Shown: positions 44,712 to 58,587 of the stretch, one piece after another | Layout: the number at the start of each line of letters is the position of its first letter | Numbering within the stretch: position 1 is the first letter of the stretch | Source: Dyella sedimenti | GTDB lineage: Bacteria > Pseudomonadota > Gammaproteobacteria > Xanthomonadales > Rhodanobacteraceae | Direction: 5' to 3' | Assembly: GCF_022760995.1 (NCBI RefSeq) | Contig: NZ_JAKWJO010000003.1 | Span: forward strand, 62,001-126,000 | DNA: 64,000 bases | The notes under the pieces: model-generated | Told to the model about the DNA's origin: nothing | The model's input: only the letters and a program-made list of their open reading frames with translations | Database searches by the model: none | Translations under genes and position numbers: made by a program

Positions 44712-45692
44712 ATGTCAGTGAACAAGCAAGCCCTTATTTCGCGCCTGCGCTATGCGGGCGTTGGCGTCGCCGTGTTGCTCAGCGGCTGCAACATGGAAGT
44801 GCTCGCCCCCAAGGGCGACATCGGCGCCGACGAGAAGTCCCTCATCCTGATCGCGCTGGGTCTGATGGCCATCGTGGCGATCCCGGTCATCGCGATGACG
44901 CTGTGGTTCGCGTGGCGCTACCGCTCCGGCAACAAGAAGGCCACCTATGCGCCGAACTGGTCGCATTCGACCGGGGTCGAGGTAGTGGTGTGGACCGTGC
45001 CGGCGATCATCGTCGCCATCCTCGCCGTCATCACCTGGCGCAGCTCCCATGCGCTGGATCCCTACAAGCCGTTGGCGTCCGAGGCCCGGCCGGTGACGGT
45101 GCAGGTCGTCTCGCTCGACTGGAAGTGGCTGTTCGTCTACCCGGAGTACGGCGTGGCCTCGGTCAACGAACTGGCCTTTCCGGTCGATCGCCCGGTGAAT
45201 TTCCAGATCACCTCCGACTCGGTGATGAACGCCTTCTTCATCCCGCAGCTGGGCAGCCAGATCTACGCCATGGCCGGCATGGAGACCAAGCTGCACCTGA
45301 TCGCGCGCGAGCCGGGCAGCTACGAAGGCCTCTCGACCAACTTCAGCGGCGAAGGCTTCTCGGACATGCATTTCAAGGCCATCGCCACCTCGGAGGATGG
45401 CTTCAAGGACTGGATCGCCAAGGCCAAGGCCGCGCAGGTCACGCTGGATGGCGACAGCTACAAGGCGCTGGCCCAGCCCAGCCAGAAGGTGCCGGTGTCG
45501 TACTACGGCGCCGTGACGCCGGGCCTGTTCGCCAGTGTCGTCAACAAGCACATGGGTGACATGTCGCACGGCGAGATGCCGATGGATTCGCACCACGACA
45601 TGTCGCAGGCCGGCATGCCGATGGACATGCACCACCACGAGGACGGGGACGCCGTGTCCTCGAACACCACCCCGACTCAGGCAGAGAAGTAA
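44712..45692 (+). CDS. cyoA: Cytochrome bo quinol oxidase subunit II
   Basis: The 326-residue lipoprotein (lipobox LLSGC, Cys26) has two membrane helices and a periplasmic cupredoxin-like domain (SLDWKWLFVYPEYGVASVNE, FFIPQLGSQIYAMAGMETKL). It lacks the CuA cysteines of cytochrome c oxidases, so the donor is ubiquinol. Residues about 280-313 form an unusual His- and Met-rich tail (for example SHHDMSQAGMPMDMHHH), which suggests copper binding. It starts the cyoABCD operon with ATG at 44712; the AG-rich upstream site is weak. Confidence 0.94.
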   Translation: MSVNKQALISRLRYAGVGVAVLLSGCNMEVLAPKGDIGADEKSLILIALGLMAIVAIPVIAMTLWFAWRYRSGNKKATYAPNWSHSTGVEVVVWTVPAIIVAILAVITWRSSHALDPYKPLASEARPVTVQVVSLDWKWLFVYPEYGVASVNELAFPVDRPVNFQITSDSVMNAFFIPQLGSQIYAMAGMETKLHLIAREPGSYEGLSTNFSGEGFSDMHFKAIATSEDGFKDWIAKAKAAQVTLDGDSYKALAQPSQKVPVSYYGAVTPGLFASVVNKHMGDMSHGEMPMDSHHDMSQAGMPMDMHHHEDGDAVSSNTTPTQAEK

Positions 45693-45695
45693 GCC

Positions 45696-47720
45696 ATGTT
45701 TGGAAAGCTCACCCTTGATGCGATCCCGTATCACGAGCCGATCGTGATGGGCACCCTCGCCGCCGTCATCCTCGGCGGACTGGCGTTGTTCGCCGTCGTG
45801 ACCAAGTACCGTCTGTGGGGCTACCTGTGGAAGGAGTGGTTCACCTCGGTGGACCACAAGAAGATCGGCGTCATGTACATCATCGTGGCGCTGGTGATGC
45901 TGCTGCGCGGCTTCTCCGACGCGATCATGATGCGCCTGCAGCAGGCCATGGCCGCCTCCGACGCGGCCGGTTACCTGCCGCCGCACCACTTCGACCAGGT
46001 GTTCACCGCCCACGGCGTCATCATGATCTTCTTCGTGGCGATGCCGTTCATCACGGGCCTGATGAACCTGGTGGTGCCGCTGCAGATCGGCGCGCGCGAC
46101 GTGGCCTATCCGTTCCTGAACTCGCTCAGCTTCTGGCTGTTCGTCTCCGGCGTGGTGCTGGTGATGGTGTCGCTGTTCGTCGGTGACTTCGCCGCGACCG
46201 GCTGGCTGGCCTACCCGCCGCTGTCGGGCCTGCAATACAGCCCGACGGTCGGCGTGGACTACTACATCTGGTCGCTGCAGCTGTCCGGCCTGGGCACCAC
46301 GTTGAGCGGCATCAACTTCATCGTGACCATCATGAAGATGCGCACGCCCGGCATGACGCTGATGAAGATGCCGGTGTTCACCTGGACCTCGCTGGTCACC
46401 AACATCCTGATCGTGGCCGCGTTCCCGGTGCTGACGGTGACGCTGGCGCTGCTCACCGCCGACCGCTACCTCGGCACGCATTTCTTCACGAACGAGCTTG
46501 GCGGCAACGCCATGATGTACGTGAACCTGATCTGGATCTGGGGCCACCCCGAGGTCTACATCCTGATACTGCCGTGCTTCGGCGCGTATTCGGAAATCGT
46601 CGCCACGTTCGCCAAGAAGCCGTTGTTCGGCTACAAGTCGATGGTATACGCCACCTCCTGCATCGGCGTGCTGTCGTTCGTGGTGTGGCTGCACCACTTC
46701 TTCACCATGGGCTCGGGTGCCAGCGTCAACGCCTTCTTCGGCATCACCACGATGATCATCTCGGTGCCCACCGGCGCCAAGCTGTTCAACTGGCTGTTCA
46801 CCATGTACCGCGGCCGCGTGCAGTTCACCGTGCCGATGCTGTGGACGGTGGGCTTCATGGTCACCTTCGTGATCGGCGGCGTCACCGGCGTGCTGATGGC
46901 CGTGCCGGGCGCGGACTTCGTGCTGCACAACAGCGTGTTCCTGATCGCGCACTTCCACAACGTGATCATCGGCGGCGTGGTGTTCGGCGTGTTCGCCGCG
47001 ATCAACTACTGGTTCCCGAAGGCCTTCGGCTTCCGCCTCAACGAGTTCTGGGGCAAGGCCTCGTTCTGGTGCTGGCTGGTCGGCTTCTACCTGGCCTTCA
47101 TGCCGCTGTACGTGCTGGGCCTGAAGGGCATGACGCGCCGCATGAACCACTACGCCAACCCCGACTGGCAGCCGTACCTCATTGTCGCCGCGCTCGGCGC
47201 CGCCGTCATTGCGGTCGGCATCTTCTGCACCCTGGTGCAGTTCTACGTCAGCGTGCGCGACCGCAAGAAGCTCACCGATCCCAGCGGCGACCCGTGGGGT
47301 GGCCGCACCCTCGAATGGTCCATCAGTTCTCCCGCCCCGTTCTACAACTTCGCCACGCTTCCGCAGGTGCGCGAGTTGGATCAGTTCTGGGAAGACAAAC
47401 AAAACGGAGTCGCCTACGTGCAACCTGCCAAGTACGAAGACATTCACATGCCCCGCAACACCGGCGTCGGTGTGGTCATGGGCGCGTTCGGTACGGTCCT
47501 GGGCTTCGCGCTCGTGTGGCACATCTGGTGGCTGGCGGCCGTCGGCCTGCTGGGCATGATTGGCGCCTTCATCGCCCGTGCCTACGACACCGACGTCGAC
47601 TACTGGGTGCCGGCGGCCGAGGTCGAGCGGATCGAGCGCTCGCGCCACGCCCGGCTCCAGCAGTTCCAGACCACGCAGGTGGCCCCGGTGGCGGCCCCCT
47701 CGCGCCAGAAGGTGGCGTAA
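45696..47720 (+). CDS. cyoB: Cytochrome bo quinol oxidase subunit I
   Basis: The 674-residue catalytic subunit has about 15 membrane helices. Haem and CuB ligands lie in [32 protein letters not shown] (His-Tyr pair), [13 protein letters not shown] and [15 protein letters not shown]. It reduces oxygen to water and pumps protons. The sequence [20 protein letters not shown] near the N-terminus is typical of CyoB. It is 3 bp from both cyoA and cyoC. Confidence 0.97.
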   Translation: MFGKLTLDAIPYHEPIVMGTLAAVILGGLALFAVVTKYRLWGYLWKEWFTSVDHKKIGVMYIIVALVMLLRGFSDAIMMRLQQAMAASDAAGYLPPHHFDQVFTAHGVIMIFFVAMPFITGLMNLVVPLQIGARDVAYPFLNSLSFWLFVSGVVLVMVSLFVGDFAATGWLAYPPLSGLQYSPTVGVDYYIWSLQLSGLGTTLSGINFIVTIMKMRTPGMTLMKMPVFTWTSLVTNILIVAAFPVLTVTLALLTADRYLGTHFFTNELGGNAMMYVNLIWIWGHPEVYILILPCFGAYSEIVATFAKKPLFGYKSMVYATSCIGVLSFVVWLHHFFTMGSGASVNAFFGITTMIISVPTGAKLFNWLFTMYRGRVQFTVPMLWTVGFMVTFVIGGVTGVLMAVPGADFVLHNSVFLIAHFHNVIIGGVVFGVFAAINYWFPKAFGFRLNEFWGKASFWCWLVGFYLAFMPLYVLGLKGMTRRMNHYANPDWQPYLIVAALGAAVIAVGIFCTLVQFYVSVRDRKKLTDPSGDPWGGRTLEWSISSPAPFYNFATLPQVRELDQFWEDKQNGVAYVQPAKYEDIHMPRNTGVGVVMGAFGTVLGFALVWHIWWLAAVGLLGMIGAFIARAYDTDVDYWVPAAEVERIERSRHARLQQFQTTQVAPVAAPSRQKVA

Positions 47721-47723
47721 CCG

Positions 47724-48359
47724 ATGAGCAGTACCGCACTCAGCGCCTCCCACGGCGCCTTCGACGACGTCGCCCACGGCGGCGGCGAGCATCACCATCA
47801 CGACGACGGATCCAAGACCCTGCTCGGGTTCTGGATCTACCTGATGAGCGACTGCCTGATCTTCTCGGGCTTGTTCGCCACCTTCGCCGTGCTGGCCAAC
47901 GCCACCGCCGGCGGCCCGAGCGGCAAGGAGCTGTTCGAGCTGCCCTACGTGCTGGGCGAGACCATGCTGCTGCTGGTCTCCTCGGTCACCTTCGGCATGG
48001 CCATGCTCAACATGCATGCCGGCCGCAAGGGCCAACTGCTGGCTTGGCTGGCGGTGACCTTCGTGTTCGGCGCCGGCTTCATCGGCATGGAAGTCCATGA
48101 ATTCGCCAAGCTGATCCAGGAGGGTGCCGGCCCGGACCGCAGCGCCTTCCTGTCCAGCTACTTCACCCTGGTCGGCACCCACGGCCTGCACGTGACCTGC
48201 GGCCTGATCTGGCTGGTGGTGATGATGGACATGGTCCGCCGCCATGGCCTCAACGACGCCACCCGCCGCCGCCTGTCGTGCCTGAGCCTGTTCTGGCACT
48301 TCCTGGACATCGTCTGGATCTGCGTGTTCACCTTTGTCTACCTGCGGGGGGCCATCTGA
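47724..48359 (+). CDS. cyoC: Cytochrome bo quinol oxidase subunit III
   Basis: The 211-residue membrane protein has five helices ([40 protein letters not shown]). The conserved [20 protein letters not shown] and the C-terminal [18 protein letters not shown] identify it as subunit III. Its N-terminus is His-rich ([12 protein letters not shown]), an unusual feature shared in kind with CyoA and CyoD here. The stop overlaps the cyoD start. Confidence 0.96.
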   Translation: MSSTALSASHGAFDDVAHGGGEHHHHDDGSKTLLGFWIYLMSDCLIFSGLFATFAVLANATAGGPSGKELFELPYVLGETMLLLVSSVTFGMAMLNMHAGRKGQLLAWLAVTFVFGAGFIGMEVHEFAKLIQEGAGPDRSAFLSSYFTLVGTHGLHVTCGLIWLVVMMDMVRRHGLNDATRRRLSCLSLFWHFLDIVWICVFTFVYLRGAI

Positions 48360-48736
48360 TGGCGGGCAGCAACCATTCTCACGACGCGGCCCATCCCGAG
48401 GCCGCCCATGCCGACCATGGCAGCACCAAGTCCTACCTGATCGGTTTCGCCCTGTCGGTGCTGTTGACCCTGGCCTCGTTCGGCGTGGTCATGAGCGGCG
48501 CCGTGCCGCATGAGCTGATGATGCCGGGTATCGTGCTATTCGGGGTGGCCCAGCTGGTGGTCCAACTGGTCTGCTTCCTGCACATGGGCACCTCGCCCTC
48601 CCAGCGCGGCAACCTGGCCATCATGCTGTTCACCCTGCTGATCCTGGCCATCGTGGTGGTCGGCTCGCTGTGGGTGCTGCACAACATGAACGTGAACATG
48701 ATGCACCCGACGTCGCAGATGATGCCGGTGGAGTGA
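48359..48736 (+). CDS. cyoD: Cytochrome bo quinol oxidase subunit IV
   Basis: The 125-residue protein has three helices (YLIGFALSVLLTLASFGVVM, IVLFGVAQLVVQLVCFLHMG, LLILAIVVVGSLWVLHNMN), the normal form of CyoD. Its N-terminus is His-rich (NHSHDAAHPEAAHADHG) and its end is Met-rich. The ATG at 48359 overlaps the cyoC stop. A terminator follows 21 bp later, and no cyoE (haem O synthase) is present, so this gene must be elsewhere. Confidence 0.95.
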   Translation: MAGSNHSHDAAHPEAAHADHGSTKSYLIGFALSVLLTLASFGVVMSGAVPHELMMPGIVLFGVAQLVVQLVCFLHMGTSPSQRGNLAIMLFTLLILAIVVVGSLWVLHNMNVNMMHPTSQMMPVE

Positions 48737-48757
48737 GGTTTCCCGTCAGGGGCTCCA

Positions 48758-48789
48758 AGCAAGGGCGCCTTCGGGCGCCTTTGCTTTTT
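48758..48789 (+). terminator. Rho-independent terminator of cyoABCD
   Basis: AGCAAGGGCGCC and GGCGCCTTTGCT pair over 12 bp (one G-U) around a TTCG loop, followed by TTTT. It lies 21 bp after the cyoD stop. Confidence 0.92.
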
Positions 48790-48817
48790 GGTCTGGTTGC
48801 GGCGCCATGATCGTGAT

Positions 48818-52967
<4,150 letters not shown>

Positions 52968-52987
52968 CGAAGGAGTGCGGATCGTCC

Positions 52988-53311
52988 ATGCTGCGTTGGG
53001 TCGCGCTGGTCCTGGTACTGCTTTTGATCGCCCTGCAGGTGAAGCTGTGGGGCGGCAACGGTGGCGTGCATGAGGTGGAAACCCTGCGCGCCGCCGTGAA
53101 GAAGCAGGGCGAGGACAATGACAAGCTGCAGCAGCGCAACCAGGCCCTGGGCGCGGACGTGGACGATCTCAAGCATGGCGAGCAGGCGGTCGAGGCGCGC
53201 GCGCGCGCCGAACTGGGCCTGATCAAGCCGGGCGAGACGTTCTACCAGGTCGTCGAGAAGCCGGGCGCTGCCCAGCCGCCGGCCTCTCCCTCCAGCAGCG
53301 GGGGCCAATGA
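52988..53311 (+). CDS. ftsB: Cell division protein FtsB
   Basis: The 107-residue protein has a short cytoplasmic tail, one membrane helix (about 3-20, WVALVLVLLLIALQVKLW) and a periplasmic coiled coil (VETLRAAVKKQGEDNDKLQQ, RNQALGADVDDLKHGEQAVE). A Pro/Ser tail follows. FtsB links FtsL and FtsQ in the divisome. The order eno-ftsB-ispD-ispF is conserved in gammaproteobacteria and supports the call. It overlaps ispD by 4 nt. Confidence 0.92.
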   Translation: MLRWVALVLVLLLIALQVKLWGGNGGVHEVETLRAAVKKQGEDNDKLQQRNQALGADVDDLKHGEQAVEARARAELGLIKPGETFYQVVEKPGAAQPPASPSSSGGQ

Positions 53312-54000
53312 GCGGGCGGCTGTGGTGCGTGGTGCCGGCGGCGGGGCGAGGCACGCGCGTGGGCGGCGACATTCCCAAGCAATACCTGCCACTCGGTGGG
53401 AAGCCGCTGATCCTGCACACGCTGGAGCGATTGGCGGCACATCCGCAAGTGGCCGGCCTGATGGTGGTGTTGGGCGCCCGTGACGAGCACTGGCCTGGCG
53501 CTGGTGAACTGGCGGGCAAGCCGCTGCTGACCTGCGTGGGCGGGGCCGAGCGCTGCGATTCGGTGCTGGCCGGTCTGCGCGCCTTGCCGGCGGCGGTCAC
53601 CGACGCGGCCTTCGTGTTGGTGCACGACGCGGCCCGGCCCTGTGTGCGGACGGCTGACATCGCGCGCCTGATCGAGCTCGGCATACCCGCCGGCGGCGGC
53701 TTGCTGGGCGCGCCGTTGCGCGACACGCTTAAGCGTGCCGGCGACGACGGGCGCAGCCATGACACCGAGCCGCGCGACCATCGCTGGCGCGCCTTCACCC
53801 CGCAGATGTTCCGCCGCGGCGAACTGTCGGCGGCCCTGCTGGCGGCCTCGCTGGCCGGCGTGACGGTGAGCGACGAGGCGATGGCGATGGAGCGTGCCGG
53901 CTTCGCGCCGTTGCTGGTCGAGGGTGCCGAGGACAATATCAAGGTGACCACCGCAGCGGACTTCGCGCTGGCGGAGTTCCTGCTGCCGCGAACCCAATGA
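53308..54000 (+). CDS. ispD: 2-C-methyl-D-erythritol 4-phosphate cytidylyltransferase
   Basis: The 230-residue enzyme attaches CMP to methylerythritol phosphate in the non-mevalonate isoprenoid route. It has the nucleotidyltransferase start [20 protein letters not shown], the [16 protein letters not shown] motif, and the region [18 protein letters not shown] near the end. It overlaps ftsB by 4 nt and ends 10 bp before ispF, the next-but-one enzyme of the same pathway. Confidence 0.97.
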   Translation: MSGRLWCVVPAAGRGTRVGGDIPKQYLPLGGKPLILHTLERLAAHPQVAGLMVVLGARDEHWPGAGELAGKPLLTCVGGAERCDSVLAGLRALPAAVTDAAFVLVHDAARPCVRTADIARLIELGIPAGGGLLGAPLRDTLKRAGDDGRSHDTEPRDHRWRAFTPQMFRRGELSAALLAASLAGVTVSDEAMAMERAGFAPLLVEGAEDNIKVTTAADFALAEFLLPRTQ

Positions 54001-54010
54001 GGAGTCAAAG

Positions 54011-54487
54011 ATGATGCGGATTGGCCAGGGCTTCGACGTCCACATCTTCGGCGAGGGCGACCACGTGATGCTCGGCGGCGTGCGCGTGCCGCACAGCCGC
54101 GGCGTGGTGGCGCATTCCGATGGCGACGTGGTGATCCATGCTTTGTGCGACGCCATCTTCGGCGCGCTCGCGCTGGGCGACATCGGCCGGCATTTCCCGC
54201 CCAGCCAGGCGCAGTGGCGGCATGCCGACAGCCGGATCTTCCTGCGCCACGCCGCGAAGCTGATGCGCGAGCAGGGCTATGCGCTGGGCAATGCCGACGT
54301 CACCGTGATCTGCGAGGCGCCCAAGGTCGGCCCTCACGCGCTGGCCATGCGCGAGGCGGTGGCGGCGGAGCTGGGCTGCGACGTCGGCCAGGTCAGCATC
54401 AAGGCCACCACCACCGAGAAGCTGGGCTTCACCGGCCGCGGCGAAGGCATTGCCGCACAGGCCTGCGTGCTGCTGGTTCTCGCGTAA
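54011..54487 (+). CDS. ispF: 2-C-methyl-D-erythritol 2,4-cyclodiphosphate synthase
   Basis: The 158-residue trimeric enzyme makes the cyclic diphosphate of the MEP pathway. Zinc ligands are in [20 protein letters not shown] and [20 protein letters not shown]. The C-terminal signature is [20 protein letters not shown]. Either ATG 54011 or 54014 could start the protein. It follows ispD directly and precedes truD by 105 bp. Confidence 0.97.
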   Translation: MMRIGQGFDVHIFGEGDHVMLGGVRVPHSRGVVAHSDGDVVIHALCDAIFGALALGDIGRHFPPSQAQWRHADSRIFLRHAAKLMREQGYALGNADVTVICEAPKVGPHALAMREAVAAELGCDVGQVSIKATTTEKLGFTGRGEGIAAQACVLLVLA

Positions 54488-54592
54488 GCTGCGGTTTTCC
54501 GGTCCCGCCATGCCGCGTCTGGCTCCATGGACCGGCGGGCGCCAGGCTGGTGTTTTTCGTTTCCATCGACCGGCCCTGCCGGCGGAGTTCCC

Positions 54593-55606
54593 ATGTCCGA
54601 TCCTGAACTGCCCTATGCCTACGGCAACCCACCGCTGACCGCCGTGCTGCGGGCGGCGCCGGAGGATTTCCAGGTGGAGGAGATCCTCGGCTACGACGCC
54701 GACGGCGAGGGCGAGCACGCGCTGCTGTGGGTGGAGAAGCGCGGCGCCAACACCGACTGGGTAGCGCGCGAGCTGGCGCGCTTCGCCGAGGTGCCGCCGC
54801 TCAATGTCGGCTATGCCGGCCTCAAGGATCGCCACGCCGTCACGCGGCAGGCGTTTTCCGTGCAACTGGCCGGCAAGCCCGATCCCGATTGGTCGGCGTT
54901 TCCGCATACGGAAGTGAAGGTGCTGGCTGCCACGCGGCACAAGCGCAAGCTCAAGCGCGGCGCGCTGCGCGGCAACCGCTTCGTGCTGGTACTGCGCCAG
55001 GTGGCGGGCGACCGCGCGGTGGCCGGGCAGGTGTTGCAGCAGATCGCTCGGCGCGGCGTGCCCAACTACTTCGGCGAACAGCGCTTCGGCCGCGAAGGCG
55101 GCAACGTCGCGCTGGCCCGGGCAATGTTCGCGGGACGCCGTTTCGACCGCGACAAGCGCCATTTCCTGCTGTCCGCCGCGCGCTCGCACATCTTCAACGC
55201 GGTGCTGGCGGCGCGGGTGGAGCAGGGCAGCTGGGACGCGCCGATGGACGGCGAGATCTGGGCGCTGGCCGGCTCGCGCTCGTGGTTCGGTCCCGAGCCG
55301 TTCGACGCGACGCTGTCGGACCGGCTGGCGCGTGGCGACATCCATCCTTCCGGCCCGCTGTGGGGCCGCGGCGAAACGCCGGCCAAGGGCGACGTCGCCG
55401 CGCTGGAGAACGCCGTGGCGGCGGCCAACACCGACCTGGCCGGGGGACTTGTCGCCGCGAAGATGGACCAGGAGCGGCGCGCGCTGCGCATGATCCCGCA
55501 GCACCTCGCCTGGCGCTGGCTGGACGACGACGCGTTGGAACTGAGCTTCGAGCTGCCGGCGGGGGCGTATGCGACCACGGTGGTGCGCGAACTGGCAAAC
55601 ACCTAG
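54593..55606 (+). CDS. truD: tRNA pseudouridine(13) synthase
   Basis: The 337-residue enzyme makes pseudouridine-13 in tRNA-Glu. It has the conserved PEDFQVEEILGYDADGEGEH start. The catalytic region is VGYAGLKDRHAVTRQAFSVQ (Asp of LKDRHA). The TruD core continues in RRGVPNYFGEQRFGREGGNV. The ATG at 54593 gives the family's normal start. The frame extends 66 bp further upstream without conserved sequence. A single repeat copy follows its stop by 10 bp. Confidence 0.95.
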   Translation: MSDPELPYAYGNPPLTAVLRAAPEDFQVEEILGYDADGEGEHALLWVEKRGANTDWVARELARFAEVPPLNVGYAGLKDRHAVTRQAFSVQLAGKPDPDWSAFPHTEVKVLAATRHKRKLKRGALRGNRFVLVLRQVAGDRAVAGQVLQQIARRGVPNYFGEQRFGREGGNVALARAMFAGRRFDRDKRHFLLSAARSHIFNAVLAARVEQGSWDAPMDGEIWALAGSRSWFGPEPFDATLSDRLARGDIHPSGPLWGRGETPAKGDVAALENAVAAANTDLAGGLVAAKMDQERRALRMIPQHLAWRWLDDDALELSFELPAGAYATTVVRELANT

Positions 55607-55615
55607 CCCGCCTTC

Positions 55616-55640
55616 TGCAGGAGCGCACTCTGTGCGCGAC
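55616..55640 (+). repeat. Single REP-like element
   Basis: One copy in the form GGAGCGCACTCTGTGCGCGA follows the truD stop by 9 bp. No inverted partner is seen within 150 bp. It lies between truD and the convergent smr gene. Confidence 0.75.
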
Positions 55641-55719
55641 CGCCTTTCGCGTCGGTCTCCAGCCACGACATCGCAACGCGCCCTAGCGATGAGGACTCAA
55701 AGCGGGCGCATGGCGGCGC

Positions 55720-56265
55720 TCACCCCTTCAAAAGCACCACCACCGCCCCCGTGCCCCCCTGCATCGGCCTCGCCGAGGCGAATGCCACCACGTCGTCGCG
55801 CCGTCGCAACATCCGGTCCGTCAGTGCCTTCAGCACCGGCCCGGCAGCGCGCGAGCGCAGGCCCTTGCCATGCACGATGCGCACGCAGCGCAGGCCACGC
55901 TGCCGTGCCTCGGCCAGGAACATGTTGATGGTCGCCTGCGCGGCGGCGGCGTTCATCTGGTGCAGGTCGATGTCGTCCTGGATGCTGAACTGGCCGCGCT
56001 TGAGCTGGCGCAGCAGCTTGGGCGGGTAGCCGTCGCGCAGGTAGCTGAGTTCTTCGCCCACTTCGATCAGCCCGGGATCGAAGGCCATGTCCAGCAGCTC
56101 GCCGGGCACGGCGGCCTCGTCGGCCTCGAACATGCGCGGATGCGGCGCTGGCTTGGGCGCCGACGGCGCGGGCGCTACCGGGTCGATCGGCCGCACGTCG
56201 CCGATGGCCTCGCGGAACAGGCGGGCGTCGTCGTCGGTCACCGGGGAGGGCGGACGGTGTTTCAT
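55720..56265 (-). CDS. Smr-domain endonuclease-like protein
   Basis: The 181-residue protein has a C-terminal Smr domain at about 95-180: DDIDLHQMNAAAAQATINMF, LRCVRIVHGKGLRSRAAGPV and GGTGAVVVLLKG. The DLHxM and HGKG motifs are the nuclease signature of the stand-alone Smr (YdaL/SmrB-like) proteins. The N-terminal part is polar and proline-rich. Such proteins cut mRNA at collided ribosomes or nick DNA; which applies here is unknown. It lies antisense to the surrounding operon. Confidence 0.9.
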   Translation of the reverse strand: MKHRPPSPVTDDDARLFREAIGDVRPIDPVAPAPSAPKPAPHPRMFEADEAAVPGELLDMAFDPGLIEVGEELSYLRDGYPPKLLRQLKRGQFSIQDDIDLHQMNAAAAQATINMFLAEARQRGLRCVRIVHGKGLRSRAAGPVLKALTDRMLRRRDDVVAFASARPMQGGTGAVVVLLKG

Positions 56266-56430
56266 GCCTGCATCGTAATGCAGGCGGCGCCGGCTGGCGC
56301 CACACGCACGGCCGGCGGCGCGGCAGCCTAAACGCATGTGAAACCTCCGGCCGGCTCCGGTATGCTTCGGCTCCTGACATGCGCCCGTCCCCAGGACGAG
56401 GACGCCGCGATTGGCTTTCGACGGATCATC

Positions 56431-57222
56431 ATGCGAGTTCTGGTAAGCAACGACGATGGCGTGGATGCACCGGGCATCCGCGTGCTCGCCGAGCGCCTCG
56501 GCGCGGTCGGCCAGGTGACGGTGGTGGCGCCCGACCGTGACCGTTCCGGCGCCAGCAATTCCCTCACGCTGGATGCGCCGATCCGCGCGCTGCGGATGGA
56601 GAACGGCTACTACCGCGTGGCCGGCACGCCCACCGACTGCGTGCACCTGGCGCTGGCCGGCATGCTCGACCATGAGCCGGACATCGTCGTCTCCGGCATC
56701 AACAATTCGGCCAATCTCGGCGACGACGTGATCTATTCCGGCACCGTGTCGGCGGCGATGGAAGGGCGCTTCCTCGGCCTGCCCGCCATCGCGGTCTCGC
56801 TGGTGAGCAAGGACCACAACGGCATCCACTACGACTCGGCGGCCAATGCGGTGCTGCTGCTGATGCGGCGCCTGCTGGTCGATCCGTTGCCGGCCGACAC
56901 CATCCTCAACGTCAACGTGCCCGATCGCCCGTGGGCGGACATCCACGGCTTCGAGGTCACCCGTCTGGGCAAGCGCCATCGCTCGGCGCCGTCCATCAGG
57001 CAGACCGATCCGCGCGGCAAGACCATCTGGTGGATCGGCCCGGCCGGCGACGTGGACGATGCCGGCCCGGGCACGGACTTCAACGCGGTGCGTCGCGGCT
57101 ATATCTCGGTGACGCCGATCCATGTGGACCTCACCCGCTTCCAGGCGCTGGAGAAGGTCAGCAGTTGGGTCGGCGCGTTGAACGAAGGCGTCGGCGGCAA
57201 GAGCGCCGACGAGGCGGCGTGA
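56431..57222 (+). CDS. surE: 5'/3'-nucleotidase SurE
   Basis: The 263-residue metal-dependent phosphatase has the [14 protein letters not shown] metal motif at the N-terminus, followed by [18 protein letters not shown] and [20 protein letters not shown]. It removes phosphate from nucleotides, probably to rebalance pools in stress. The ATG at 56431 is the family start; the frame is open 93 bp upstream without conservation. It begins the conserved surE-pcm-yqaA-nlpD set. Confidence 0.96.
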   Translation: MRVLVSNDDGVDAPGIRVLAERLGAVGQVTVVAPDRDRSGASNSLTLDAPIRALRMENGYYRVAGTPTDCVHLALAGMLDHEPDIVVSGINNSANLGDDVIYSGTVSAAMEGRFLGLPAIAVSLVSKDHNGIHYDSAANAVLLLMRRLLVDPLPADTILNVNVPDRPWADIHGFEVTRLGKRHRSAPSIRQTDPRGKTIWWIGPAGDVDDAGPGTDFNAVRRGYISVTPIHVDLTRFQALEKVSSWVGALNEGVGGKSADEAA

Positions 57223-57226
57223 GGGC

Positions 57227-57922
57227 ATGAACGTGCATCCATTGCCGCCATCCGCATTGAAGGGCGAGGGCATGACCTCGCAGCGCGCGCGTGATCGCCT
57301 GGCTACCAAGCTCAAGGAAGAGGGCATCCGCGACCAGCGCGTGATCGACGTGATCCGCCATACGCCGCGCCACCATTTCATCGACCAGGCGCTGCACTCG
57401 CGCGCCTACGAGAACACCGCGCTGCCGATCGGCCATGGCCAGACCATTTCCCAACCCTGGGTGGTGGCGCGCATGACCGAGGCGCTGCTGGAACATTTCG
57501 ACGCGAAGCAGGGCATGCCGCAGAAGGTGCTGGAGATCGGCACCGGTTCGGGCTACCAGGCCGTGGTACTGGCGCAACTGGTGCCGCAGGTCTACACCGT
57601 CGAGCGCATCGAGGAACTGCTGCGCCAGGCGCGCCGCCGCTTCCGCCAGCTCGGCCTCGCCAACATCCGCTCGCGCCATGACGACGGCAAGCTGGGCTGG
57701 GCCGACGAGGCGCCGTTCGACGCCATCATCCTCACCGCCGCCGGCGATGCGATCCCGCATGCCATCCTCGACCAGCTCAGCCCCACCGGCGTGCTGGTGG
57801 CGCCGGTCGGTTCGCCCAGCAACCAGATGCTGATCCGCATGCGCGGCGACGGGCAGGGCGATTTCATCCAGGAGGAACTGGGCGCGGTCAGTTTCGTGCC
57901 CCTGCTCGGCGGCATCGGCTGA
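57227..57922 (+). CDS. pcm: Protein-L-isoaspartate O-methyltransferase
   Basis: The 231-residue SAM-dependent enzyme repairs isoaspartate in aged proteins. The active region is [20 protein letters not shown] and the SAM motif is [18 protein letters not shown]. The end [16 protein letters not shown] is typical. Starts at 57227 or 57272 are both possible; the second is closer to many relatives. It follows surE by 4 bp. Confidence 0.96.
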   Translation: MNVHPLPPSALKGEGMTSQRARDRLATKLKEEGIRDQRVIDVIRHTPRHHFIDQALHSRAYENTALPIGHGQTISQPWVVARMTEALLEHFDAKQGMPQKVLEIGTGSGYQAVVLAQLVPQVYTVERIEELLRQARRRFRQLGLANIRSRHDDGKLGWADEAPFDAIILTAAGDAIPHAILDQLSPTGVLVAPVGSPSNQMLIRMRGDGQGDFIQEELGAVSFVPLLGGIG

Positions 57923-57947
57923 TGCGCCCACAAGGAAATCCGTAAGC

Positions 57948-58556
57948 ATGCGTCTGTTCGGACCGCTGTATGCGCGCGCACTGACCTGGGCGCGCCACCC
58001 CAAGGCCGTGTATTTCCTGTGCGGGCTCAGCTTCGTCGAGGCCTTCATCTTCCCGGTCATGCCGGAGGTGATGCTGGCGCCGATGATGCTCGGCAAGCGT
58101 CACAAGGCGTTCTTCTACGCCAACCTCAGCCTGCTGTTCTCGCTGCTGGGCTCGCTGGTCGGCTATGCGCTGGGCCACTGGGCCTTCCATGCGCTGTCGC
58201 CGCTGCTGGAGCACCTGCACCTGCTGGCGCCGATCGAGACCGGCGTGGCCAACCTGCGCGCGCAGATGAACCAGCATTGGCTGGGCCTGATGCTGGTGCT
58301 GGCGCTGGCGGCGCTGCAGCCGGTGGTGCCGATGAAGTTCGTGACCTGGGCGGCGGGCATCGTCGGCGTGCCGGTGATCCCGTTCCTGGTGTGCATGGCG
58401 GTGGGGCGCGGCAAGCGCGTATGGCTGCTGGCGCTGCTGATCCGCCTGTTCGGCGAGCGCGCCGAGCGCATCCTGCACCAGCATATCGAGCGTATTGGCT
58501 GGGTGGCCCTGGTGATCCTGGCCAGCCTCGTGGCGTGGTGGCTCTGGGCGCACTGA
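57948..58556 (+). CDS. YqaA-family inner-membrane protein
   Basis: The 202-residue membrane protein has several helices with the SNARE-assoc (DedA-related) pattern: FVEAFIFPVMPEVMLAPMML, LGSLVGYALGHWAFH and VPMKFVTWAAGIVGVPVIPF. This is the YqaA branch found between pcm and nlpD in xanthomonads. DedA-type proteins are linked to membrane lipid transport, but YqaA's own role is unknown. Confidence 0.88.
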   Translation: MRLFGPLYARALTWARHPKAVYFLCGLSFVEAFIFPVMPEVMLAPMMLGKRHKAFFYANLSLLFSLLGSLVGYALGHWAFHALSPLLEHLHLLAPIETGVANLRAQMNQHWLGLMLVLALAALQPVVPMKFVTWAAGIVGVPVIPFLVCMAVGRGKRVWLLALLIRLFGERAERILHQHIERIGWVALVILASLVAWWLWAH

Positions 58557-58587
58557 ACGTAGGCCTGTATCCAAGGAGGTTGTCGGT

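Noticed and set aside
44715..48299. A very long open frame (about 1190 codons) on the minus strand opposite cyoABC
   Set aside because: It is antisense to well-supported oxidase genes. Its translation is dominated by H, R, Q, G and A, as expected from the shadow frame of GC-rich codons.
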